From positions 1-5,184 of the forward strand of contig JAHZKQ010000199.1 in NCBI GenBank assembly GCA_022600315.1: 5,184 nucleotides of DNA, written 5' to 3'. Below, piece by piece: positions 1 to 5,184 of the stretch. Source of the stretch: Gammaproteobacteria bacterium (GTDB taxonomy: Bacteria; Pseudomonadota; Gammaproteobacteria; Coxiellales; Coxiellaceae). The notes beneath the pieces are model-generated. The model was given only the letters and a program-made list of their open reading frames with translations, was not told the origin of the DNA and made no database searches. How positions within the stretch are numbered: the first letter of the stretch is position 1; every line of letters begins with the position of its first letter. A program made the position numbers and the translations under genes.

Positions 1-1835
1 ATTGGAAATTTACAGCAATTACGGAGATTGAAGGCTTAACTAAATATGAATTATTAAAATTAGAAAAACGTCGTGGCCGCAAAAAATCAGAAACGGTATT
101 GCAAGGTATTTCAGCTGCGCCCGGCATTGCCATTGGCCAAAGTGTGGTGGTTTATCCGCCAGCTGATTTAGATAAAGTCCCGGATAAAACCGCTAAAAAT
201 ACTGATAAAGAAATTCTGATTTTTGAAGAAGCTTTGCAAGCAGCACGAACTGAAATACACGAAATTCAATTGCGCGCCAAGACGGCATTATCGGTGGCGG
301 AAAATGCTTTGTTTGATGCTTATCTACGTATTCTGGATAGCCGCACTTTAATGCAAGAAGTGATGAATGAAATTAAAACTGGTCAATGGGCGCAAGGCGC
401 ATTAAAGCGGGTCATTAAACGGCATATTTTGCAGTTTGAATCTTTAGATGATGTTTATTTGCAAGAGCGTGCCTCTGATTTTCGTGATTTAGGTCGGCGC
501 ATTTTGGCGCATATGCAAGCCAATAAACGCCAGAAGGTTGAATACCCCAAACAAACTATTTTAGTCAGTGAAGAAGTCACACCTACTGCATTAATGGAAG
601 TGCCGCAAGGTCATTTAGTGGGAGTGGTTTCCGGTAGAGGCTCTGGAAACTCGCACGTTGCTATTTTAACGCGGTCTTTAGGTTTGCCAACCGTGATGGG
701 TGTGGGTGGGACACCACTCTCACAATTGGCGGGTAAAGAGTTTATTGTTGATGGTTATAATGGTCAGGTTTATCTTGAGCCTTCGGCAATGTTGAAAAAA
801 GAATTTCAGGCCTTGGCTTTAGAGGAGCAGCAATTAGATGAAGAGCTTGAAGAAATTCGCAACTTGCCAGCAGAAACCCAGGATAAACATGCCGTGGGTT
901 TGTATTTAAATACTGGCTTGGCAGTCGATGGTGGACTGTCATTAAGTGCCGGTGCAGAAGGCATCGGTTTATATCGAACTGAAATGCCATTTATGTTGCG
1001 AGATCGTTTTCCCAGTGAAGAAGAGCAACGGATTATGTATCGGCAGTTGCTAAGTACTTTTGCACCGCGGCCAGTGATTATGCGGACTTTAGATATTGGC
1101 GGCGATAAATCATTACCTTATTTTCCGGTGAATGAAGAAAATCCTTTTTTAGGTTGGCGTGGGATTCGAATCTCCTTGGATCACCCAGATATATTTTTAC
1201 AACAAGTCAGGGCAATGTTGCAGGCTAGTGTAGAATTTAATAATTTATCATTATTATTTCCGATGATTACTTCGGTATCTGAAGTGGAGGCGGCAACTAG
1301 TTTAGTGCAACAAGCCCATCGTGAATTAATTGAAGAGGGTGTAGAGGCAAAAATGCCACCGATTGGGGCAATGATTGAGGTGCCAGCTGCCGTTTATCAA
1401 ACTTATGAGATTGCTAAACAAGTTGATTTTATCTCAGTGGGAAGTAACGACTTAATTCAGTATTTATTGGCAGTGGATCGCAACAATCCACGCGTGGCAC
1501 ATTTATATAATGGTTTGCATCCGGCAGTACTGCGTGCTTTAACCGATGTGGCAAAGCTAGCGCATCGAGCTAAGCGCAAGGCCAGTTTTTGCGGTGAGTT
1601 TGCCAGCGATCCGGTAGGTGCGGTGTTATTGTTGGCCATGGGTTATGATTCATTAAGTATGAGTGCGCGCTCGTTACTGCGCACTAAATGGGTGATTCGC
1701 CAATTTACTTTAGAAAAAGCCAAGGTCTTATTAAAAGAAGTGTTAAAAATGGATGATCCGGTTGAGGTGCGCTGTCATATGGAGATTGCCTTAGACGAAG
1801 CAGGGCTGGGTGGCTTAATCCGTGCCGGTAAATAG
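1..1835 (+). CDS. ptsP: PtsP, PEP-protein phosphotransferase of the nitrogen PTS (Enzyme I-Ntr), 5'-partial
   Basis: Takes phosphate from phosphoenolpyruvate onto a histidine and passes it to NPr (PtsO) and then EIIA-Ntr (PtsN), a cytoplasmic regulatory relay rather than sugar uptake. The frame is open at the left edge: the first whole codon is at 3 and 610 residues are visible. A TTG at 99 is an unlikely start, because the frame continues upstream without a stop and without an in-frame ATG, through a basic linker (RRGRKK). E. coli PtsP is about 748 residues, so roughly 140, matching the N-terminal GAF sensor domain, should lie outside. Visible domains, numbered from the codon at 3: the N-terminal PEP-utilizing region from about 35 (SAAPGIAIG) with the helical NPr-binding part; phospho-histidine His218 in GNSHVAIL; then the PEP-binding barrel with Arg325 (GLYRTE), Arg361 (RTLDIGGDK), NPFLGWR at 380-386, Glu459 (MIEVPAA), Asn482-Asp483 and catalytic Cys530 (FCGEF). 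All key residues are present. It is convergent with the next gene. No convincing terminator follows the stop. Confidence 0.95.
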   Translation, partial: WKFTAITEIEGLTKYELLKLEKRRGRKKSETVLQGISAAPGIAIGQSVVVYPPADLDKVPDKTAKNTDKEILIFEEALQAARTEIHEIQLRAKTALSVAENALFDAYLRILDSRTLMQEVMNEIKTGQWAQGALKRVIKRHILQFESLDDVYLQERASDFRDLGRRILAHMQANKRQKVEYPKQTILVSEEVTPTALMEVPQGHLVGVVSGRGSGNSHVAILTRSLGLPTVMGVGGTPLSQLAGKEFIVDGYNGQVYLEPSAMLKKEFQALALEEQQLDEELEEIRNLPAETQDKHAVGLYLNTGLAVDGGLSLSAGAEGIGLYRTEMPFMLRDRFPSEEEQRIMYRQLLSTFAPRPVIMRTLDIGGDKSLPYFPVNEENPFLGWRGIRISLDHPDIFLQQVRAMLQASVEFNNLSLLFPMITSVSEVEAATSLVQQAHRELIEEGVEAKMPPIGAMIEVPAAVYQTYEIAKQVDFISVGSNDLIQYLLAVDRNNPRVAHLYNGLHPAVLRALTDVAKLAHRAKRKASFCGEFASDPVGAVLLLAMGYDSLSMSARSLLRTKWVIRQFTLEKAKVLLKEVLKMDDPVEVRCHMEIALDEAGLGGLIRAGK

Positions 1836-1898
1836 TTCGTTGTATAGCACTTTATTTGGGTGTAATAGAGAAAAGACTGTGGTTTGCAAAGCGAATAA

Positions 1899-2111
1899 CT
1901 AAAATTCACCATCAGAAAATTCTAAAATATCTCCTGGCTGACAGTCTAAATATCGACAGATCGCATTTAATGTTGTTAAACGAATTGCCTTGGCTTTACC
2001 CGTTTTTAATACTGATAAATTTTGCGGGCTGATGCCAATGGCAGTGGCCAATTGGTTGGAGCGCATTTTACGTCTTGCTAGCATAACATCAAGATTAACA
2101 ACGATAGACAT
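1899..2111 (-). CDS. YozG-like Cro/C1-type helix-turn-helix transcriptional regulator
   Basis: A 70-residue protein that is almost entirely one DNA-binding domain. After a short strand-like start (MSIVVNLDVML), helices cover about residues 14-61. The helix-turn-helix is around 18-38 (NQLATAIGISPQNLSVLKTG), followed by KAKAIRLTTLNAICRYLDC and the ending QPGDILEF. From memory this pattern (NLS-LKTGKAKAIR, then LDCQPGDILE) is characteristic of the YozG/COG3655 branch of the XRE superfamily. The frame stays open 33 bases further upstream, but the ATG at 2111 is chosen because AAGGAG lies exactly 7 bases before it and the family normally begins at this point. Members are often encoded beside a DUF2975 membrane protein; none is present here. 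It lies 147 bases after rpsT on the same strand and is convergent with ptsP. Half-sites upstream suggest autoregulation (inference). Its targets are unknown. Confidence 0.87.
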   Translation of the reverse strand: MSIVVNLDVMLARRKMRSNQLATAIGISPQNLSVLKTGKAKAIRLTTLNAICRYLDCQPGDILEFSDGEF

Positions 2112-2118
2112 AGTGAGT

Positions 2119-2124
2119 CTCCTT
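2119..2124 (-). promoter_or_regulatory. Ribosome binding site of the HTH regulator
   Basis: AAGGAG on the minus strand, 7 bases before the ATG at 2111. This near-perfect Shine-Dalgarno sequence decides the start in favour of the 70-residue form; the in-frame ATG codons further upstream have no comparable site. Confidence 0.85.
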
Positions 2125-2139
2125 CTCCCTGAGATCATC

Positions 2140-2166
2140 ATCACTACATGAGTGATTTGTAATCAC
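2140..2166. promoter_or_regulatory. Putative operator: three alternating ATCAC/GTGAT half-sites
   Basis: Two overlapping perfect dyads share a middle arm. ATCACT-ACATG-AGTGAT spans 2140-2156, and GTGATT-TGT-AATCAC spans 2152-2166. The half-site centres are about 11 and 10.5 bases apart, one DNA helical turn, so all three face the same side of the helix. The array starts 28 bases upstream of the HTH regulator's start codon. That position and geometry fit an autoregulatory operator for a small Cro/C1-type dimer. The repeats and spacing are seen directly; the binding protein is inference. Confidence 0.45.
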
Positions 2167-2171
2167 GCCAA
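2143..2171 (-). promoter_or_regulatory. Possible promoter of the HTH regulator
   Basis: On the minus strand TTGGCG (2166-2171) and TGTAGT (2143-2148) are separated by 17 bases, matching the sigma70 consensus at 3/6 and 4/6 positions. If real, transcription would begin near 2136 and the operator-like half-sites would lie over the -35 to -10 interval, as expected for repression. An alternative -10 is CATAAT at 2191-2196, a better hexamer but with no good -35; in that case the half-sites would be downstream of the start. Weak call. Confidence 0.25.
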
Positions 2172-2188
2172 GTTACCTTTGGCGCGTG
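2164..2188. repeat. Imperfect inverted repeat (GCCAA/TTGGC core)
   Basis: GCCAA at 2167-2171 pairs with TTGGC at 2179-2183 around a short loop. Outer CAC and GTG arms extend it with a two-base bulge on the right side. No T-run follows on either strand, so it does not look like an intrinsic terminator. It overlaps the edge of the operator-like array and may be part of the same control region, or may be incidental. Confidence 0.3.
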
Positions 2189-2218
2189 AAATTATGAAAC
2201 TCTATGCAAGCTGATAAT

Positions 2219-2255
2219 AAAAAAATGCGAAGGCTTTGGTAATTTTGAAATAGCC
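2219..2255 (-). terminator. Weak candidate terminator after rpsT
   Basis: Immediately after the rpsT stop, the minus strand reads GGCT-A-TT (2249-2255) then AAAGCC (2232-2237), a 6-bp stem with one bulged base and an 11-base loop. Six bases later a run of seven T follows (2219-2225). The order of stem then T-run is right, but the stem is short and the gap to the T-run is long, so termination may be partial, with some readthrough into the HTH regulator gene. Confidence 0.25.
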
Positions 2256-2258
2256 AGT

Positions 2259-2525
2259 TTAGTCTTGCATTTTATGAACACGTTTATTCAAACGGCTCTT
2301 TAAACGTGCGCTGGTGTTTTGATGGATCACGCCACGGCCAGCCAGTTTATCAATGGCTGCTGTTGCCGTTTTGAGTGCCGTTTGTGCGGCTGTTTTATCG
2401 TTAGCACCGATGAGCTTTTCGGTTTTTTTGATCATAGTGCGCATAGCCGACTTTTGGCTTTGATTATGCAGTGTACACTTTTCAATTTGCCGAGCCCGTT
2501 TTATTGCTTGTGGAGAGTTTGCCAC
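2259..2525 (-). CDS. rpsT: 30S ribosomal protein S20
   Basis: S20 is a primary-binding 30S protein that contacts 16S rRNA early in assembly. The 88-residue product matches the family length (87 in E. coli), is rich in Lys and Arg, and shows the family landmarks: MANSPQAIKRARQ at the N terminus, HN at 20-21, MRTMIKK at 28-34, GVIHQN at 65-70 and a basic C terminus. The GTG at 2525 is the preferred start: it gives the canonical MAN N terminus and lies 7 bases after AGAAGG, whereas the in-frame ATG two codons upstream (2531) sits only one base from that site. E. coli rpsT is also known for a non-ATG (UUG) start and translational autoregulation by S20, so a GTG here fits. Residues 17-19 are Cys-Thr-Leu where E. 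coli has Ala-Arg-Lys, a loss of two basic positions. It is divergent from murJ and has its own promoter. Confidence 0.96.
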   Translation of the reverse strand: MANSPQAIKRARQIEKCTLHNQSQKSAMRTMIKKTEKLIGANDKTAAQTALKTATAAIDKLAGRGVIHQNTSARLKSRLNKRVHKMQD

Positions 2526-2532
2526 TTTCATA

Positions 2533-2538
2533 CCTTCT
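2533..2538 (-). promoter_or_regulatory. Ribosome binding site of rpsT, deciding a GTG start
   Basis: AGAAGG on the minus strand. It is 7 bases from the GTG at 2525 but only one base from the ATG at 2531, so it selects the GTG, which also gives the family's usual MAN start. Confidence 0.75.
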
Positions 2539-2562
2539 AAAAAGTTATATACTAGGGCGCAA

Positions 2563-2591
2563 AATATGCCGTTTTATCTGAGGTTTGTCAA
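2563..2591 (-). promoter_or_regulatory. Sigma70-type promoter of rpsT with GC-rich discriminator
   Basis: A perfect -35 TTGACA (2586-2591) and a -10 CATATT (2563-2568, 4/6) are separated by the optimal 17 bases. Transcription is predicted near 2556, giving a leader of about 31 bases. Between the -10 and the start lies GCGCCC (2555-2560), a GC-rich discriminator of the type linked with ppGpp/DksA stringent control of ribosomal promoters. The elements are seen directly; stringent control is inferred from knowledge of such promoters. Confidence 0.75.
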
Positions 2592-2599
2592 TGGATTAG

Positions 2600-2635
2600 A
2601 CGAAATTGATTGGGCTTAAGGGCAATCAATTTCGT
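2600..2635. repeat. Perfect 13-bp inverted repeat in the rpsT/murJ divergent region
   Basis: ACGAAATTGATTG at 2600-2612 is exactly repeated in reverse complement at 2623-2635, around a 10-base spacer containing the palindrome CTTAAG. With a two-base bulge on the right, further weaker pairing (GAT with ATC-like bases, some G-T) extends it outward. It lies just upstream of the rpsT -35, its centre about 61 bases before the predicted rpsT start, and just upstream of a candidate murJ -10. No T-run follows the arms on either strand, and no gene reads toward it from either side, so a terminator is unlikely. A protein-binding site acting on one or both promoters is the better guess. Confidence 0.6.
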
Positions 2636-2652
2636 GGCTAGTCTGGGCCTTG

Positions 2653-2661
2653 TGGTAAAAT
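2653..2661 (+). promoter_or_regulatory. Candidate extended -10 promoter of murJ-ribF
   Basis: TGGTAAAAT gives a TGn extension plus a -10 hexamer matching TATAAT at 5 of 6 positions. No good -35 is seen at the usual distance, which is common for extended -10 promoters. The predicted start is near 2668, leaving a leader of about 28 bases before murJ. A second TAAAAT at 2668-2673 is an alternative without TGn. Confidence 0.4.
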
Positions 2662-2695
2662 CCAATTTAAAATTATAGGGTTATGGTGAATTTTA

Positions 2696-4282
2696 ATGAA
2701 ATCAGAGATCCAGCCGACAGGCGTTCCTTCACAGCCAATTGGCCGTAAATTGCTACGTTCAACCAGCGTGGTGGCAAGCATGACTATGCTTTCCAGGGTG
2801 CTTGGCTTTATTAGGGATATGGTGATTGCGATGATATTTGGTGCCGGGCCAGCATTTGACGCTTTTGTGATCGCCTTTAAGATTCCCAATTTTATGCGTC
2901 GTCTATTTGGTGAGGGGGCATTTTCGCAAGCCTTTGTGCCAGTATTGGCAGAGTATCGTGAGAATCGTAGTGAGCGTGAGGTCAGTGAATTTATTGGTCG
3001 AGTAGCGGGTAGTTTAGGTTTAGTGTTGATGTTGCTAGTGATTATTGCTGAGATCGCCGCGCCATTAATTATTACCGTGTTTGCGCCAGGCTTTGTGCAT
3101 GATCCAACACGCTTTACTTATGCAACCACGATGTTGCATTTAACCTTTCCGTATTTATTATTAATCGCCTTAACCGCCTTTGCGGGCGCGACACTGAATA
3201 CATTTAATCGTTTTGCGATTCCAGCGTTTACGCCAGTGCTGCTAAATGTAGCATTGATTGTGGCGGCATGGTTTTTAGCGCCGCATACGACAGTACCTAT
3301 TTATGCTTTAGCCTGGGGAGTGCTGGCCGGTGGTTGTATTCAATTAGCCTTGCAGTTGCCATTTTTAAGGCAGTTAAAAATCTTATCTCGTCCTAAAGTT
3401 GGTTTTCGTGATCCGGGAGTGCGGCGGATTATGAAATTGATGGTGCCAGCTTTATACGGTGTTTCGGTGGTGCAGATTAGTTTGTTGGTGGATAATTTTT
3501 TTGCGTCGTTTCTACCAGCCGGTAGTATTTCTTGGTTATATTATTCAGATCGTTTAACCTATTTACCTTTGGGGGTGATTGGCGTGGCATTAGCCACGGT
3601 AGTGTTGCCACAATTATCACGTCAACATAGTAGCGCTTCTAATGCCGCTTATTCTAAAACTTTAGACTGGTCCTTACGCTTAGCGATATTAATTGGGGTT
3701 CCCTGTGCGGTAGGGTTGTTTATGTTAGCGGGCCCTTTAATTACCACTTTATTTAATCATGGCGCATTTGACACTAAAGATGTATTAATGACACGGCGTA
3801 GTTTATGGGCATTTTCCTTAGGGCTGCCGGGCTTTATGTTAATTAAAGTATTGGCTTCAGCATTTTACTCGCGACAAAATATTAAAACCCCGGTGAAAAT
3901 TGCTACGATTGCGATGATTGCTAATTTAATTTTGAATGTTATTTTAATTCATCCTTTAGCCCATGCTGGTTTAGCCTTAGCCACTTCATTAGCGGCAATG
4001 GTGAATACTGGGCTGTTGTTGATGCGGTTAATTCGGCGGCAGATTTTTAAGCCGGAGTCTGGTTGGTGGCTATTATTGTTGCGCCTAGTGCTGGCAAATG
4101 CGGCAATGGGGTTGTTAATATGTTGGTTAAAGGCTGATTTACAGGTCTGGTTAGGTTGGCATATTATTCAGCGAGTTTGGCACTTAGCCTTTATTATTGG
4201 TGCTAGTGTGTGTGTTTATATTGCGATGTTATTGTTAATGGGCTTGCGATTACGTGATTTGCATTTAGGGCGAAAAACATAA
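2696..4282 (+). CDS. murJ: MurJ, lipid II flippase
   Basis: Inner-membrane MOP-superfamily transporter that moves the peptidoglycan precursor lipid II from the cytoplasmic to the periplasmic face. The 528-residue product is hydrophobic throughout, consistent with the family's 14 membrane helices. Landmarks: SMTMLSRVLGFIRD at 28-41, GAGPAFDAF at 49-57, FMRRLFGEGAFSQAFVP at 66-82, LNTFNRFAIPAF at 167-178 and SWLYYSDRL at 279-287. Aligned with E. coli MurJ (511 residues) at a constant offset of 16, the functionally important charges are kept: Arg34, Arg40, Asp55, Arg68 and Arg286 correspond to R18, R24, D39, R52 and R270. The position of E. coli E273 is Tyr289. The N terminus carries about 16 extra polar residues. 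The ATG at 2696 has GGTGA 6 bases upstream and is kept as the start; a TTG at 2750 nearer the E. coli start has no clear ribosome binding site. ribF follows after one base. Confidence 0.96.
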   Translation: MKSEIQPTGVPSQPIGRKLLRSTSVVASMTMLSRVLGFIRDMVIAMIFGAGPAFDAFVIAFKIPNFMRRLFGEGAFSQAFVPVLAEYRENRSEREVSEFIGRVAGSLGLVLMLLVIIAEIAAPLIITVFAPGFVHDPTRFTYATTMLHLTFPYLLLIALTAFAGATLNTFNRFAIPAFTPVLLNVALIVAAWFLAPHTTVPIYALAWGVLAGGCIQLALQLPFLRQLKILSRPKVGFRDPGVRRIMKLMVPALYGVSVVQISLLVDNFFASFLPAGSISWLYYSDRLTYLPLGVIGVALATVVLPQLSRQHSSASNAAYSKTLDWSLRLAILIGVPCAVGLFMLAGPLITTLFNHGAFDTKDVLMTRRSLWAFSLGLPGFMLIKVLASAFYSRQNIKTPVKIATIAMIANLILNVILIHPLAHAGLALATSLAAMVNTGLLLMRLIRRQIFKPESGWWLLLLRLVLANAAMGLLICWLKADLQVWLGWHIIQRVWHLAFIIGASVCVYIAMLLLMGLRLRDLHLGRKT

Positions 4283-4283
4283 T

Positions 4284-5184
4284 ATGAAACTGATTCGTGG
4301 CCAGCACAACTTGGATCAACAGCCATTTTTAAATGGCAGTGTCATCACCATTGGTAACTTTGATGGTTTGCATTTAGGGCATCAGCAATTAATTAATGCT
4401 GTCGTGATGAAGGCAAAACAATTAAAAGTCCCAGCTATTTTATTAACCTTTGAGCCACATCCGCGTGAGTTTTTTGCTGGTCGTGAGGTCGTGCCACGCT
4501 TAATGCGATTACGAGAAAAATACATAGGTTTAATGGGTAGTGGTATCGATTATTTATGTTGCCTGCATTTCAATAAGTCTTTGGCTGACTTGCCGGCAGA
4601 AGATTTTGTTAAAAATATTTTGCTTGAGCAGCTGCACGCTAAGCATGTGGTGGTGGGGGATGATTTTCGCTTTGGTGCTAAACGTGCCGGAGATTATCAA
4701 GCTTTAGTTGAATTTGCAAAGCAATATCAGTTTAGCACCGAACAGTTAAGCACCGTATTGCATCAAGATCAGCGTATTAGTAGTTCTTTGGTGCGCGAGG
4801 CTTTAAAGGCGGATAATTTAGCATTAGTCGGCGCGATTTTAAATCGACCTTATAGTTTATGTGGTCGAGTAGTGCATGGCGATAAGTTGGGTCGTAAGCT
4901 CGGTTTCCCAACCGCAAATTTATATTTGCATCGCCAATTGGTACCAGTGCATGGCGTATACGCGGTACGAATTAAAGGCATTAACAATGAAGTTTATTAT
5001 GGCGCGGCCAATGTAGGCACGCGTCCTGCAGTTAATGGCACGCGAGTGTTATTGGAAGTCTATATTTTCGATTTTGATCAAGATATCTATGGTCAGCAAA
5101 TTCAAGTTGAGTTTCTGCATAAGTTACGCGAGGAAAAACCTTATAATTCGCTTGAAGCTTTAACCGAAGCCATTAAACAAGATG
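4284..5184 (+). CDS. ribF: RibF, bifunctional riboflavin kinase/FMN adenylyltransferase, 3'-partial
   Basis: Makes FMN from riboflavin and ATP, then FAD from FMN and ATP, in the cytoplasm. 300 residues are visible with no stop before the right edge; the family is about 310 residues (313 in E. coli), so only the last dozen or so are missing. The N-terminal FMN adenylyltransferase half shows the nucleotidyltransferase signature GNFDGLHLGH at 24-33, FEPHP at 56-60, GDDFRFG at 125-131 and ISSSLVR at 165-171. The C-terminal flavokinase half shows GDKLGRKLGFPTAN at 199-212, NVGTRPAVNG at 243-252, the EVYIFDFD strand at 258-265 with the likely catalytic Glu258, and LREEKPYNSLEAL at 281-293. The ATG at 4284 is one base after the murJ stop; only a distant AGGG (4267-4270, 13 bases away) precedes it, so translation is probably coupled to murJ. 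ileS and lspA commonly follow in this operon but are outside the window. Confidence 0.96.
   Translation, partial: MKLIRGQHNLDQQPFLNGSVITIGNFDGLHLGHQQLINAVVMKAKQLKVPAILLTFEPHPREFFAGREVVPRLMRLREKYIGLMGSGIDYLCCLHFNKSLADLPAEDFVKNILLEQLHAKHVVVGDDFRFGAKRAGDYQALVEFAKQYQFSTEQLSTVLHQDQRISSSLVREALKADNLALVGAILNRPYSLCGRVVHGDKLGRKLGFPTANLYLHRQLVPVHGVYAVRIKGINNEVYYGAANVGTRPAVNGTRVLLEVYIFDFDQDIYGQQIQVEFLHKLREEKPYNSLEALTEAIKQD

Noticed and set aside
742..990. Minus-strand open frame inside ptsP
   Set aside because: It is a shadow of the strongly conserved ptsP coding frame, with no ribosome binding site or recognisable domain.
1836..1898. Bidirectional terminator between ptsP and the HTH regulator
   Set aside because: Only TTTGCAAA (1883-1890) and an AT-only bulged pairing were found; there is no GC stem followed by a T-run on either strand.
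2112..2144. N-terminal extension of the HTH regulator from ATG codons at 2136-2144
   Set aside because: The ATG at 2111 has a near-perfect AAGGAG 7 bases upstream, which itself lies inside the proposed extension, and the family starts at this point.
2540..2552. Second rpsT promoter using TATAAC close to the ribosome binding site
   Set aside because: The matching -35 region is poor (ACGGCA) and transcription would start inside or after the ribosome binding site.
2638..2889. Minus-strand open frame overlapping the murJ start and the intergenic region
   Set aside because: It lies across conserved murJ codons and the rpsT/murJ control region, and its product has no recognisable pattern.
1..5184. 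Mobile element, CRISPR, toxin-antitoxin or phage system
   Set aside because: All coding space is taken by housekeeping genes and one lone regulator; no transposase, direct-repeat array, tRNA-like attachment site or paired toxin frame was seen.

Overview
The window looks like ordinary chromosome from an AT-leaning gammaproteobacterium. The evidence is a rpsT gene divergent from murJ-ribF, an arrangement known in Pseudomonas and relatives (usually continuing into ileS and lspA), together with an Ntr-type ptsP. Protein sequences are clearly gammaproteobacterial but diverged from E. coli. The Legionellales/Coxiellaceae side of the class is a reasonable guess, but nothing in the window proves it.

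Layout. (1) 1-1835, + strand: the 3' part of ptsP, encoding the PEP-dependent phosphotransferase (Enzyme I-Ntr) of the nitrogen PTS; its reading frame is open at the left edge. (2) 1899-2111, - strand: a 70-residue YozG-type Cro/C1 helix-turn-helix regulator, convergent with ptsP. (3) 2112-2258: a spacer with phased ATCAC/GTGAT half-sites that look like an operator for that regulator. (4) 2259-2525, - strand: rpsT, ribosomal protein S20, best started at a GTG codon, with a good sigma70 promoter followed by a GC-rich discriminator. (5) 2526-2695: the divergent rpsT/murJ control region, holding a perfect 13-bp inverted repeat. (6) 2696-4282, + strand: murJ, the lipid II flippase. (7) 4284 to the right edge, + strand: ribF, bifunctional riboflavin kinase/FAD synthetase, one base after the murJ stop and missing only its last residues.

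The genes do not form one pathway. ptsP is regulatory phosphotransfer, rpsT is ribosome assembly, murJ is peptidoglycan export and ribF is flavin cofactor synthesis. murJ and ribF are very probably one transcript. I see no mobile element, CRISPR array, RNA gene, toxin-antitoxin pair or new multi-gene system. The points of interest are regulatory (operator-like array, divergent dyad, non-ATG start) and a few residue changes in conserved proteins.
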